64,000 nt of DNA from Flaccisagitta enflata (GCA_965153355.1 OZ231126.1:20584001-20648000), one strand, 5' to 3'; counted from the stretch's first letter, positions 36,859-49,811 are shown. Translations and numbers: made by a program. Notes: generated from the sequence alone by a model not told the origin.

Positions 36859-39800
36859 CAATTAACTCAAATCCGCGTTTTGAGGAAAAATGAGAAAAAT
36901 GCAAAAAAATAAAAAAAGATTTAAAAAATCATAGCTCCAAAAGTATTGATCACACAGAATTCTGCTTGGCGTCATCTGAAAGAGGAGAATAAGCTCTTTC
37001 TTAGCTATTAATTTCATGCGTAGTCTCGTTCTGCCCCCAAAATGTATCAACTTCCCCAAACGCTTCATAAAACAAAGGGAAATCCGTTTTTCTCTGCAGG
37101 ACTCAAAAAGACCGAAGGGACTTCGTCTCTTCGACTTTTTTCCAAACAATCATAATTGATTCACTTGCATTCAATTGTCCCGTTACCTCGTAAAAGTGAC
37201 GCTTTTCTCAGTAACCAAATGAAACGTAACTTTGCCCGCTTCACAAGTCAGTTGACCTAAGCAGTGCATAAATATACATATTTAGAATTCACATTATGTA
37301 TAAACGCAACCGTCACCGGAATATCTGTCGCTACGGCTTCAAAAAAAGGCAAATCATGAGGCATATACCAACATGGCTTTTAAAATCTTTGGAATAATTT
37401 GGGGAACATTATTTAGGTGTTCATTTTGCTTAAATTTGGTTTGGGTTGAATTGTCCCCAAAAAAAGTGCCAGTTTTGGCCCAAAATGGCCCTTCTTGGCT
37501 GTTTTTGGCCTATACACCTTCCTTAAAATTAGTGGATTTGGCTGAAATTTTACAGGCACATGTAACTACATCCTATTTAGCTTTCCTAGAGAGATGATGA
37601 TATTTTTCAAAATTTTGGGTACAGTAGATGTTGTTTAGACTTGGAAATATGGGGGAATTCATTACAGGAAGACAAATAAACTTAAATGATTGATATTTGA
37701 AATATAAACTAATAAAAGGATGCTTTATTGCCTATGGGTGTTGGTTGCCTTGGAAAAACATTTTCATGTATTCACGCTAAAGTATCATTATTTGGAGAAA
37801 TTTTTTGAGGGAACATTGTTTAAAATAAAATTTGCTACAACTTTCCCACAATATGTTCTGTAAGAATATCGCTCGTTTGGCGGTTGCTAGAGAGCATCAC
37901 AGGACTGTCAGACATAGGTACGCTCCCTAGCAACGGCTAAACGAGCAATGTTCTTAGAGAACATATTGTGGGAAAGTTGTAGCAAATCTTATTCTAGACA
38001 ATGTTCCCTCAAAAATTTTTTTTCAAAATATTGAAATTTTAGCATATATACATAGAAATGTGTTTCTTTGGCAACTGACACCCAAGGGCGATAAAGCATC
38101 CTTTTATAAGTCTAAACTCTAAAAATCTGTCTGTTAAGTATATTTGTTTTCCTCCTCTAAACCACCTTTGCTTCAGAGCTTCATGTTTGTTTATTCACCA
38201 ACCACATTTTTACCATTATTGCAAGGAAAAAAAAAGGTCATAGGCTTATTTTAGTGTCCAAAAAGCCCAAAAATCATTTTTTTGAACTGCAGCATCCCAA
38301 CATCATGTACTACCACCAACTACACTTTTTTGAAAATCGGACTTCATAAAGATACCCAAATCGGGCTTCTAACTCAAAAAACAACATTTCAAATTTTACT
38401 TTTGCGTGGGGACAATGAAAAATTATGCAGGGGATGGGTCATCCATGACCCAACAAATATTGTTTGGGTTGTTGGTGATCTCCAAAAAAAGTTTGAATGC
38501 TTATTTAACATTATAATAAATGCAAAAAATTGTTATTTTGGTCATCTGGAAGGTAATCCCAAATAGCTAATCCAAAAAACCACCTAGGTGTTGGAGCTTA
38601 CAATTTTTTTCTATATTTGGTAAAAGGTTTTGCGCTTATTTGGTGCTAGAAGAAAAAAAATAGGTCCTGGGGGTCCCAAATAGGAAATAATTTGTAAAAG
38701 TAGCAATTGAAATCACTCCTTGTTGGAATTGATAGTGGCAATTTAAGTCACTCCTATTAGGAATTGATTTAAGTTGCCAGTGCCAGGGCCACCGCAAATT
38801 CTTTTTCTTTTTACTGGCAAAAAATGCTAAATAAGCATTCAAATTTTTTTTAGAGAACACCAACAACCTTAACAATATTTTTTGGGTCATGGTTGACCCA
38901 TTCCCTGCATGATTTTTATTTGTCCCCCTGAAAAGTAAATTTTTTAAAAATTTGAAATTTTTTGAGTTTGAAGCCCAATTTGGGCATCTTTATGAAGTCT
39001 GATTTTCAAAAAATTTTAGGTAGAAGCAAAACATGATGTTGAGATCAAAATCGGACAAGGTTAAGAGGGGTAAATAACACATTTTTGGGTATTGGAATGC
39101 CCAAAATAGTTATTTTTCAGCTTTTTGAGCATCAAAATGAGCCAACAACCTGTTTTTTAAGCCTGCAAATATGATTGGTGAACAAAAAAACATGTAAGCA
39201 TGTAATTTTCAAAAATTTGAAATGTTGCGTTTTGAATTTTAAGTCCAATTTGGGCACCTTTATGAAGTCCAATTTTCTTGAAATTTTAGATGTTGAGTGG
39301 CTACAGTTCAAATTTTATCAAAATTGGACAAGATTTAGGGGGGTAAATGCTTATTTGTTTGGTGTCTAGTATTATCAAAAAAACAATTTATTGGGGTTTT
39401 AGGTAACCAAATTTTTGATAAATGAGCCTGTAAAATGACCAATCAACCAACTTTTACTAGGGTTCATAGGCCGAAATTAGCCAAAAGTAGCCATTTTGGG
39501 CCAAAACGGGCACTTCTTTTGAGGACAGTTGTACCCATGCCAAATTTGAGCAAAACGAACCTCGCATTGGTGTTCCCCAAGGTATTCCGCACATTTCAAG
39601 AGGCATGTTAATATGTGCCTCATCATTCGCCTTTTTAGACCTCTAGATAATGGCCGTAGCGACAGATATTCCGGAGAGGGTTTTATGAATTTGTGCTTTA
39701 AAACTGAGAGTTAAGGAGACTAAAAAATGAGTTGATAAAAAAAATCGTTCATAAGTTGTACCTTTACCCTGTATTTTCTTAAGATTTTTACTTTAATGAA

Positions 39801-40894
39801 TGGCAAAATGATTGCTATTTTTTTAAACGTTCGCTGGCATGACTGGGGCAATGCAGGTTTCAGAAAATTTTATTGCAGAAGGAGAAGACATGTTGCGCGA
39901 ATAAAAAAAAAGAGTTTTTCTATAGCTCATTTTTGCGCCTTTGGTTTACTTGGGGCATAATCTATCGGTGGCCAAATTGATGTTTTTTTTCGAGGGCTTT
40001 CTTTTGAGCGACTGTCAATCTACAAATCCAGTCATAACCCCGAAAATCCCTCTGCTCAGAGGTCAGAAGGGGACGCATCGCTGCTCTAGTCAAGGAATGC
40101 CGATTTCATTGTTCCCATTCATTTCTGTACATCCATAGCATACCTCTTTTTAATTCTTCAAGTTGCTTTTCAAACGTTCCCATTTGCTTTTCCCAAACTT
40201 GCAAGATGTTTCTCAACTCGTCTACCCACGATGGACCTCTTGAGATTTGAACCGCATTTGTGTCCGCCACTCTATCACCATCGTCGTCGTACTCTTCATC
40301 AACATCTCCCTCTCCCTCCTGCTCTTCCTTTTCCTCGTCATCCTCCTCTCGATCACCGCCTTTCGCCGCCTTTTTGACAACTTCCCTCTTCTCACCCTCG
40401 CCTTCGTCGTTTTGCTTCATCAATGAATCCGTTTGACGATTTTCGTCGGTTGTCGGCGGAAGAATGTAAGAAATGACGACTCCATGATTTTTCCCTTGGC
40501 TAAGTCGAAGCTCATTATGGGCATTAAGCGATCCTTCCCCCCCCCATAGCTATAATCTTCGCATATCAGACAAAACAGTTCCAAGGGGGGAGAGCCTAAA
40601 TTTCTTCATTAGTTGACTCAAGGATTTGTCAGAGCTACTTTCTTCTTTTTTTATTTTTGCAAACATTTCAATCAGTTAAAAATGAATCCCATGAGATTGC
40701 CGATTGCCGATGAAATATTCTGTCATTATTCTGTCACATTACGTCATCTCTTGCCTTCCTAGAGTATTCCCAAGCATATAACTGCGTTCGTTACTCCTCT
40801 TCTTTCAGAATATCTTCCAGACACGCTTAATAAGTTTCCCGAAATCGAGAAAACGCAATTCAAAGACGCTTGTGATTTGTGGAAAAACCTTTAA
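36233..40894 (+). CDS. Possible two-exon small protein, unassigned
   Basis: Exon 36233-36395 starts MSVSAGDILDDESARVG and ends at ATCG/GTAAAT in phase 1. Exon 40809-40894 follows a strong acceptor (CTCCTCTTCTTTCAG), is read in the matching phase as EYLPDTLNKFPEIEKTQF and ends DLWKNL-TAA. Joined they give 82 residues, soluble and charged. Each exon looks coding; that they belong together is inference from phase alone, and other exons may lie in the 4.4-kb intron, which is filled by a large foldback element. The first exon could instead splice to the exon at 51187, also in phase. Confidence 0.4.
36629..36855. repeat. (GA)n/(GACA)n microsatellite
   Basis: In the intron of the proposed gene at 36233. 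Confidence 0.95.
37316..39675. mobile_element. Large foldback element, 2.36 kb
   Basis: Ends CCGGAATATCTGTCGCTACG and complement. Arms pair along their length, for example CATGACCCAACAAATATTG near 38450 with its inverse near 38875. No transposase frame. Confidence 0.75.
37660..38150. mobile_element. Smaller foldback nested in the left arm of the large one
   Basis: AAGGATGCTTTATTGCC near 37716 pairs with its inverse near 38090; centre near 37905 with CCACAATATGTTCT arms. No counterpart in the right arm of the host element, so it was inserted later. Confidence 0.65.
40106..40423 (-). CDS. Possible acidic coiled-coil protein or exon, unassigned
   Basis: An open frame of 105 residues on the minus strand opens MMKQNDEGEGEKREVV, continues with a long Glu/Asp-rich stretch and ends in a heptad-like segment (WEKQMGTFEKQLEELKRGM) before the stop. 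The acidic part could arise by chance from a CTC/TCC-rich plus strand, but the coiled-coil end does not look like repeat sequence. No clear partner exon was found. Confidence 0.3.
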   Translation of the reverse strand: MMKQNDEGEGEKREVVKKAAKGGDREEDDEEKEEQEGEGDVDEEYDDDGDRVADTNAVQISRGPSWVDELRNILQVWEKQMGTFEKQLEELKRGMLWMYRNEWEQ

Positions 40895-41191
40895 CGAGCC
40901 AAAAACTAATAGTATGAGTCAAATTAAACCAGATAGGATGGTCTTTGCTAGTGATTGATCTGAACAAACATATTAAATCACACTTTTGAAAATAAACTTG
41001 AACATGGTATGATCAAAAAATTGTCTACATCGCTTTTTTTCGCTTGGTAACCATCTCTAAAAGGGAAGAATTTTTCCCAGATGCGCCATTTATAGTGCAT
41101 AAACCGTTTCTACCATTTTTCTGATTAGTGCCTCTCCCCCCTCTTTTGGCGTGAAAATCGAATTTCTTAGATGTTTTTTTTTTTACTCAGT

Positions 41192-41712
41192 TTATTTTTG
41201 ATCCTGTACAGATCGCGTCCAAAGAGATTTCGAAAAAAGACCTGAACGAAAAGAAATCCTAAAATGACCATAATGAGCCTGAGTGCCTGACCTTATCAAA
41301 CACGCTTCCACCGCTTGAGAGAGCTGATTTGAGAATTGAATTTCCTCAGTAATATTCGCATCTTTGTCGAGCTGCTCCGGACTTGTGTAGGCGAAGGAGT
41401 CATCGTTCACGTTATAATTGCCACTTTTGGCCGTGATCCAGTTACCATTAAGGAAGTACGACGCCGCAATCCGGTTACCATTTAGGAAGTACGGTGTTGT
41501 GCGTCGAAGAGCCAAAATGTTATTGCTTCGTCTCTTCTGAGCTATGTTCACGTCGCACGCTCCGACGGGTATCGTGTCGAAACAGTGGTAGCCGTTTTTC
41601 AAATATTTCCGAGAAAAGACGTTTTTGACCGATTCGCATTTCTTTGACGAGATGGCGTTGCTGCAAACTTGACATGACTCTCGTTTGACGCTGGAATCCG
41701 CGAGTTGCTGAA
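41192..41712 (-). CDS. Probable terminal exon of an unassigned minus-strand gene
   Basis: On the minus strand an excellent acceptor (CCCTTTCAATATTCAG) precedes 173 open codons starting QLADSSVKRESCQVCSNA. Several Cys (CQVC, KKC, HCF, ACD) and two imperfect copies of the word YFLNGN are visible, followed by an acidic region (NITEEIQF). Near the end the open frame turns into unremarkable sequence, while the +1 frame encodes a membrane span (LRLIMVILGFLFVQVFF) followed by a basic tail; a one-base frame change near 41290 would give a secreted or luminal domain with a C-terminal membrane anchor. Upstream exons were not found; the flank is a CAA/TTG array. Family not recognised. Confidence 0.45.
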
Positions 41713-41768
41713 TATTGAAAGGGAAAGTCATCGCAGGTTTAAAACAAGTTTTATGATTATCTACCTAA

Positions 41769-42185
<417 letters not shown>

Positions 42186-42189
42186 GTAA

Positions 42190-43560
42190 CAACGTTAAAC
42201 GGGAAGAATCGTGTTTCTGGTCGTCACTAGGAACACGCCTTGATTTCCCAGGCCTAAATTTATGTCTTAATATCGAGGTCGGACCATTAATCAGTCAGTG
42301 ATGCAATAATGCAGAAATCAACATTCTGGCCGATCATAAGCATCCCCCCAAAAATCACATTATTTACGGACACTCTGATGAACCTACATACCTACCAATG
42401 GTCTCACGGTCACATTGCTTATCTGATAGTCAAGTAGCACGCGACTCAAACGGAGAAAAAGAAGAAAGCAGTCTGAAAAACGTGTTTGTAAACAAACACT
42501 CTGTCGCTCGCTTTCTCTCAGAGGTCACTCTACTTATATGACTCATATGACTCGCTCTACTATGGGAGGAAGGATGGAAGGGACGAACGAAAGGAACGAA
42601 AGAAAATAGGAAGGAAGGCTGGGCCCGATTAACCAATAGGCACTGCCTAGGGCCCCGCGCCTAAGGGGGCCCCGCGCCCAAGGAAGAAAAAAAAAGAAAG
42701 AGTAAAAAAGAAAGGAAAAATAAACAGAAAAAAAAAGAAAGAAAAAAAAGAAAGAAAAGAAACAAGAAAAGAAAGGGAGAAGGACAGAAAAAAAACCAAC
42801 AAAATAATGCACATCTAAATTTTAAAAAATATAAATGAATATTTTTGAAGCCTTGTTATTGTTTGCTGTCAGGGTAAAAAGAAAAATATGTTTTATAGAA
42901 TAAATGTTTAAAAGAAATTAGAATACAATTTTTGCTACTAATTTTATATTTTTCATAATTCATTATCTTGTCAATGCTTTATTTTATAATGAAATAAAGC
43001 AATTGACCTTTATTGAATGAGAATTTGCTTAAAGGGCCCCAAAAATTTGACCTAAAAAGGTGAGTGACTGTTTAAGCAGAGGCTGTTAACAAGGGGTGTT
43101 TTAACATTACAAAAAGGCGTTGTCATGGAGGTGGGGTTCCACTGTACCATATTTGCTCTTATTAGCGCCTGGGAGCTTTTGAAATAGGTATAAGACATTG
43201 TCATTTTACCCTCCAATTAGCGCCCCTGTGCCTAAAAAAGTTTTGGTCATTCAATAAATTTTTCATATTTTCATTATGTTTTAAATAAAAACATTTATTG
43301 GTTCATATATTCTGACTGATTAATAGCATCTATGACCATATACACCCCTCAAGGTGCCCTGATAAGTATGATTTTTGTTAAGCACTAATTTTTTTTACTC
43401 CAATTCTTTAATATTTTCATGATTCCAAAGAGAAAAAAGAGGGGGGGCGATAAACAGAGCAATTACGGTAATTACAATTTTTTCTATACACAGATTAACT
43501 AATTCTTTATTAGATTATCACAGTGAGCACATACTGTACTTAGAAAGTTGGTTTATTGTT
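42190..43560. other. Non-coding stretch
   Basis: Fragments of interspersed repeats (TCGTCACTAGGAACACGCC near 42220), an AAAG-rich tract at 42680-42790 and a G run near 43441. No supported exon. Confidence 0.4.
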
Positions 43561-43562
43561 TT

Positions 43563-44056
43563 TGGGCAGCGGCCCCAAAGGGCCGATGTCCTGTAGGACA
43601 CAGGGGGGAATTTCGAGACGTCCGTCCTTCCGTCCGTCCTTCCGTCCGTCCGTCCGTCCGTCCCCCCCCTTGGCCATCGGGGGCCTAAATTTTGCTCTCT
43701 CAGGCCTGATTTTGACCCTTTGAGCCATCAGAATAGGCTGAATAGCCCTTTCAGACCTCAATTTAGCCCTTGAGACCTTAAATTAGCTCTCCAGACCTCA
43801 TATCTGCCCTCCAGACCTCAACTTAGCCCTCCATACCACCCTCCAGGCCTCACATCAGCTCTTTAGGCCTCAACTTTGTCCTCTGGGCCTCAAGCCTGCC
43901 CCTCAAACCTCAAATCTACTCTTCAGAACCCTCCAGGCTTCGAAACCGCCTTCAATGACCTCTATCCATCTTCTCAAACCTAATATACCTCAGGACGTCT
44001 CGAAATTCCCCCCTGTGTCCTACAGGACATCGGCCCTTTGGGGCCGCTGCCCTGCT
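43563..44056. mobile_element. TIR element with internal minisatellite, larger copy
   Basis: GGGCAGCGGCCCCAAAGGGC at one end, complement at the other; the inverted part exceeds 50 bp including CTGTAGGACACAGGGGGGAA. Inside are many 19-22 bp units such as AGCCCTCCAGACCTCA. Same plan as 17563-17790. Confidence 0.75.
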
Positions 44057-44139
44057 CTCTCTCCACTACTTCACTTGATCACTCCAAGCAGGGCATCGGG
44101 TACCGCTGACCATGTGCGATCCTTGGATGACTAGTTTCT

Positions 44140-44420
44140 TACTGCAATGGTTTGATGAGCTGTGCCTCAAGGCTGGTATGTGGCTCAAAAGGCTAGTCTT
44201 TGAGTGAAAAGGCTTGGATTTGGGTGAAAAGGCTGGGATTTGGGCTTGAAAGCTGAAATTTTGACCTTGGGGATGGCATTCAGGCCACAAGGTTGGGATT
44301 CGTGCTACAAGGCTGGAATTTGATCATAGAGGTTCTAAGGCATATATTGTGGTCTCAATACCAAGATTGGGCCTCATGGCTTAAATATAGTCCTGTAGGC
44401 TTGGATTTGGGTCTAAGGAA
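44140..44420. repeat. About 20-bp minisatellite
   Basis: Imperfect units such as AAGGCTGGGATTTGGGTGA, beside the TIR element. Confidence 0.6.
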
Positions 44421-44578
44421 AGGAGGTATGGGAATGGGGAGAGAGAAATCTCCACATGTGAAAGCTGCTCATTATAGAGTGGGCTCAATTATGGCATTCC
44501 AACAAAAAGTCATTTCCAAACATTTTTGATGTTCCATTTGCATAATTATAGCCCCATGTACTTGGAAAATTGATATGT

Positions 44579-45093
44579 TTGCGTGCTTCGCATAGCAAAA
44601 GTTGGTTATTTCTTTTCGCCCTCTTTACCTAATGTGGAGAGACCAATTTTAGGACCCTTACCATTTTTGTTTTATCCAAAATCGTTCATCTTCCGTTTTT
44701 TAGAATATTGCTTTTGAGGACCTAATTTGCATAATGCAGTGGGATAAAACTATATGCTTACATTGTTTGAATAAGCTTTCATAATTTTCTAATCTTCATA
44801 GAATTGCAATTCTGCCTTTTCATTTGCTCTTTCATAACTTATGTTCTGATATTTTAGTTTATTTTTACATATATCATGATTTTTTAAAACAAATAATTGT
44901 CTTTTTTGTAACAAAACTACACAGGATTTTGCTGAATTCTGGGAAATCAGTGGAAACTTTAAGGCCAAAACAAAAACGGAAGATGAAGGAATTTTGAAAA
45001 AAGGAAAATGGTCATCTTTATGATTTATGCTCCTCCACATTACCTTAGTAGGGTGAAGGGATACTCCCAACTTTTGCTATGTGAAGCACCCAA
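44579..45093. mobile_element. Mutator-like MITE copy 2, 515 bp, 9-bp target duplication
   Basis: Same ends and length as the copy at 34906 but in opposite orientation inside. TTGATATGT flanks both sides (44570-44578, 45094-45102). Confidence 0.8.
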
Positions 45094-45279
45094 TTGATAT
45101 GTACTTGATCCAGGCACATCAATGCTGTAGATGTATAGAATTGATGAGGCAGTGACAACCAGCGGCCCACCCTGGTTCCTTTTAGTTCCCTTTTCTGTCT
45201 CTTCCTACCTCTGGCATTTTTTTTTTCTCTTCCGCCGCTGCCGCCTTTGCCTCTTCCTACTCGTCATCCTTTTAATACC

Positions 45280-46900
45280 CCTCACCTCTTCCGCCGCCGC
45301 CTCTACTGCCCTTACCTGCCCCTTTACACCCTTTTGAGCCCCTAACCTCTTCCGCCACCATTCATACTGCCCCTACACCTCTGCCGCCACCGCTAGTGCC
45401 GCTGTCTACCTTATACCATACCCCTCCACCTCTTCCACCGCTGCCGCTAATGCCACGATCTACCCTATACCATACCCCTCCACCTCTTCCACCACCGCCG
45501 CTAATGCCACTACCTACTATATATCATGCCCCTGCACCTCTTCCGCCGCTAGTACTGCTACCTACTCCATACCATGCCCCTACTCCTCTTCCACTGCCAC
45601 CATTAGTGCCATTGTCTACCCCATATCATACCCCTGCACCTCTTCCGCCGCCTCCGCTAGTGCCGCTACTTACCTCTAACCATGCCTCTACACCTCTTCT
45701 GCCGCCCCCGCTAGTGCCGCTACTTAAATCTTACCTTGCCTCTACACCGCCTCCGCCGCTGCCGCTACTGCCGCTACCTACCTCTTACCATGCCTCTACA
45801 CATCTTCCACCGCCCTCGCTAGTGCCGCTACCTACTCCATACCATGCCCCTACTCCTCTTCCACTGCCACCAATAGTGCCATTGTCTACCCCATATCATA
45901 CCCCTGTACCTCTTCCGCCGCCTCCGCTAGTGCCGCTACTTACCTCTAACCATGCAAGTACACCTCTTCTGCCGCCCCCGCTAATGCCGCTACTTAAATC
46001 TTACCTTGCCTCTACGCCGCCGCTGCCGCTACTGCCGCTACCTACCTCTTACCATGCCTCTACACATCTTCCGCTGCCCCTGCTAGTGCCGCTACCTACC
46101 TCTTACCATCGCTCTACACCTCTTCCGCCGTCGCCGCTACTGCCGCTACCTACCTCTTACCATGCCTCTACACCTCCTCCGCCGCCCCCACTGGCGCCGC
46201 TACTTAAATCTTTCCATGCCTCTCTACCTCTTCCGCCGCTGCCGCTAGTGCCGCTACCTACCTCTTACCAAACCTCGACACCTCTTCGCCGCCACCGCTA
46301 GTGCCGCTAGTGCCGCTAATGCTGCTAGTGCCGCTAGTGCCGCTAGTGCCGCTAGTGCCGCTAGTGCCGCTAGTGCCGCCGCTAGTGCCGCTAGTACTGC
46401 CGCTAGTGCTGCCGCTAGTACCGCTAGTGCTAGTGCCGCTAGTGCCGCTAGTGCCTCTTCCATTATTCCACCCCCTACACCTCTTCCGCCGCCGCCGCTA
46501 CTGCCGCTACCTTGCCTTTATATTTTTTTTCTCTCTAAACCTCTTCCGTCGCCGCCGCTAGTGCCGCTACTTACCCCCAATTATCCCTTATCTCTCCCTA
46601 CACTTCTTCCACCTCTTCCGCTACTGCCGCTACTGCCGCTAGCGGCACTAGCGGCGGCGGCGGAAGAGGTGTAGAGGCATGGTATGAGGTAGGTGGCGGC
46701 ACTAGCGGCGGCGGCGGAAGAGGAGCAGAGCCATAGTAAGAGGTAGGTAGCGGCACTAGCGGCAGCGGAGATAGAGGTGTAGAGGCATAGTATGAGGAAG
46801 GTAGCGGCACTAGCGGCGGCAGCGGAAGCAGTGTAGAGGCATGGTAAGAGGTAAGTAGCGGCACTAGCGGCAGCGGCAGAGGAGATATAGGGGTGTAGTA
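45280..46900. repeat. Large GC-rich minisatellite with an inverted block
   Basis: About 60-bp units containing CCTCTTCCGCCGCTGCCGCT and AGTGCCGCTACCTACC, a 9-bp sub-array GCCGCTAGT at about 46285-46455, then inverted units from 46637. Long Pro/Leu/Ser open frames in it are repeat artefacts. Confidence 0.85.
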
Positions 46901-47257
46901 AAAAAAAGAAAGAGAGGAAAAGAGGCAATAGAGGCACCGCTATAGGGCAGGGTCCTGGGCAGGAAAAGGGCCTACGGCCCACTGGTTGTCAATGTCTGGA
47001 ATTGATTGATGTAGTTGTTTAAGAAATGTTTTCCATAATCATTCTATGTAACTACAGCATTGATAAGGTCAAGTCAATATCAGTTTTCCAAGTAGATGGG
47101 GCTCTAGCATGAAAAGTGCTTGGAAATGATTTTTTATTCAAATGCACAAATTGAGTCCATTCTACTGCTCAAGTAACAGCACCAAAAACTTTGCCTCTGT
47201 ATATACTTTCTAGAGCATAGATATATATCGCCAAGCATTTTAGGAAATACCATCATA

Positions 47258-47849
47258 CTATCTTAGTAATAATAAGGTTCCAACCTGTAACATTCGTTCA
47301 TTTATTGACATAAAAAAGAAAACAAATCAGTTGCAAATCCATGAATATTTAATGTTAGCCCCATTTGACTGAATCATCACCGCCGTTCATCAGGAAAACA
47401 GTTTGCAGAGCCTCTCTGGGTACTCAGGAGTGATGGCATTCCAAACCTTTTTTCTTGATTTTCTTGATCCCTTTTTTTGCTACATTTACACTTGTAATTC
47501 CAAAGAGATTCAACAAATGATAGAAAAATTGGTGACAGAAATGTAGATCTTCAAATTTGCAAGCAGTCCACGCAAACCGCATCTGTCTAGCTCAATGCGT
47601 TTAGAAGTAATTTAAAAAAAAGTTAAGTCTTATCATTTGAACATTATGTAAAAATGGCAAAAGCAAAATTGAAACATTTCATTCAAAGTTGAGTAACTTT
47701 TGGATGCATTGAGCTATAGAGATGCGGTTTGCGTAGATTACTTGCAAATTTGAAGGGCTTTAATAATCTCACCAATTTTTTGATGATTCGTTGATTCTAG
47801 CCTGAGATATACATGTAAACGTGCGGGAACCTTTTTATTTCTAAGATAG
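47258..47849. mobile_element. Foldback MITE, TA target duplication
   Basis: CTATCTTAG at one end, CTAAGATAG at the other, TA outside. Internal inverted pair around CGCAAACCGCATCT (47575 and 47730). Confidence 0.65.
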
Positions 47850-48022
47850 TACAACCGATGAGATTTTGAAATTACTTTTGCCAACAATTCAAGCGTTCAT
47901 AACATGGCTAGGCGCGCCGCACCTTGGAAGGAAAGGAAGAGTGTCGGAAGGAGAGAAAAGGGAAAGGGAAAAAAGAAAGGGAAGAAAGAAGGAAAGAAGG
48001 AAAAAAGAAGAAAAAAAAGAGA

Positions 48023-48102
<80 letters not shown>
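48023..48102. repeat. (GA)n microsatellite
   Basis: Preceded by a GAAAGG-rich tract. Confidence 0.95.
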
Positions 48103-48104
<2 letters not shown>

Positions 48105-48325
48105 GATGCAATCTAACTGTCAATTCGTGGTCAATTAGCGCCAGCAATGTATAAAAAGTTTTTCTTTATTTTCTGTATTATTTGCTTTCATTTTAGCATG
48201 TCGGAAATAAGATAAGAGAAAATTGTGCCCCTTGGAAGATTTTGAAAGTATGAACGCCTGTCCAACATATTGCACCATCACTCAGCTTCTTGTAACGAAG
48301 TCATTGTAATTGTCATTGCAATGTA

Positions 48326-48889
48326 CAGTATGTTTCATCTCGACTGTAACATTTCATGACGGTGTAGCTCCAAAAGTAATAAAGATAATTCAATTCTGTA
48401 AAAAGTATCTAAAAGATGATACTTTAGCATTAGATGTTCATCAATTCCTAGGAGTTTTTGACAAAAATTGGACGCTTTTATCACATAGCTAACTAGATTG
48501 CACAAAATGCAAAAAATGCTATTTTATTCTTCATATTTCTGAGTTATATAACAATAGGCTTCTTTTCTTTTTCATTTTTATAAACTACAACAAAATTTCT
48601 CTCATTTGACACCAATCTGGCATCAATCGCTCAAACTGTTTGAAAATAGGAGCGATTTAAGGAAAGACAGTAAAACTACCAATGTAGTAAAATAACCCTT
48701 TTTTGCATAGCATATTTTCTAGCTCATAATGTGTTTAAAGGCTGATATTTTTTTCAAAAAGTTGTCGGAATTGTTAATAACAAAATGCTAAAGTATTATC
48801 TTTCAGATACTTTTTACAGAATTGAATTATCTTTATTACTTTTGGAGCTACACCGTCATGAAATGTTACAGTCGAGATGAAACATACTG
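48326..48889. mobile_element. Foldback MITE, TA target duplication
   Basis: Ends CAGTATGTTTCATCTCGACT and exact complement, TA outside. Arms pair for more than 100 bp. Confidence 0.8.
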
Positions 48890-48894
48890 TACTA

Positions 48895-49120
48895 CCTAGC
48901 TCATAAATATACGGACACCTGAAAATGAGCATCAACTTTAGAAAGATGCTGCGCCTAAGCAAAATAAGTTACTGACCCAAGATTGGTCGCATTTGAAAAT
49001 TTTTAAACAACTCTTTGAAATGAGCCTAATCTGGTATCAGTAACTCAATTTGTTTAAGGGCAGCACTTCTCTAAAGTTGATGCTACTTTTCAAGTGTCCG
49101 TATATTTATGAGCTAGATGG
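48895..49120. mobile_element. Foldback MITE next to the previous one
   Basis: Ends pair through TAGCTCATAAATATACGGAC and complement, with TA on both outer sides; only five bases from the previous element. Confidence 0.7.
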
Positions 49121-49394
49121 TAATATAATGCAATGAAATGTTGTCCAAGTAATAAGATAGGAGGTTTTTCCATTTAGTTTTTTACCTCAGTGAAATGTTG
49201 CTGCTTTGTTTTTCTCAACTTTTTTCGATCGGTATATCATAATGTGGTAAGAAATATCGACACAAGAAAGCGTTGAATTTAAAAAAAAAAATTGTTTCAA
49301 AAAGAGGGGAGGCATCATATACTAAAATTGCTAAAAAATTTTGAATTCTGAGAGGTTTTCGCACCACGACTGTATTTCCGTGTATCCGGCCTTG

Positions 49395-49636
49395 TCAATT
49401 GGCCGCTCACTCGCTCGCTACGTTCGCTCGCTCGCACCGCTCACTCCCTTCACAGGCTCCGCAGCGCTCCTCTTGGCAACGATTTGCTTCGCTACGCTCG
49501 CTCCGTTCACGGGCTCACTCACTCACTTCGCTCACTCCCTTGTGGGACAGTTGAAATTCATGAATAGGTGTTCACGCTGTGATCGCGTTTCAAAGGAACA
49601 AACCAGTTTTTGTCGTCACTAGAAACACGCCCTTTG
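49395..49636. repeat. Interspersed repeat ending CACTAGAAACACGCCCTT, copy 2
   Basis: CTCGCTCGCTACGTTCGCTC-type words, TTGAAATTCATGAATAGG, then GTCACTAGAAACACGCCC. Confidence 0.6.
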
Positions 49637-49674
49637 TCACACCTTTTTCTGCGCTGGCGGCGGCGGCGGCGCAG

Positions 49675-49811
49675 GCGAAGGCGTTGTGGAAGTCCAAACC
49701 CCGTCGACAACAACAACAACCAAAAGAACAGAAACAAAGGCCGAGGTCGACATCGTCATCTTAGGAGAATCTTCGGTCGAAACGAGAACACAAACTTGCG
49801 AAATATTTAAA
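49675..49811 (+). CDS. Possible internal exon, unassigned
   Basis: After GCGGCGCAG an open frame reads EGVVEVQTPS, a Thr run, then KAEVDIVILGESSVETRTQT and stops at AAA/GTAACA (phase 0). The VDIVILGESS part looks like a beta strand and loop. No family is recognised. The acceptor is GC-rich and weak. The next phase-0 exon candidate is 52763-52879. Confidence 0.3.

Noticed and set aside
45396-46301. 301-codon Pro/Leu/Ser-rich open frame
   Set aside because: Entirely minisatellite; all frames are open to some extent, no splice sites or unique sequence.
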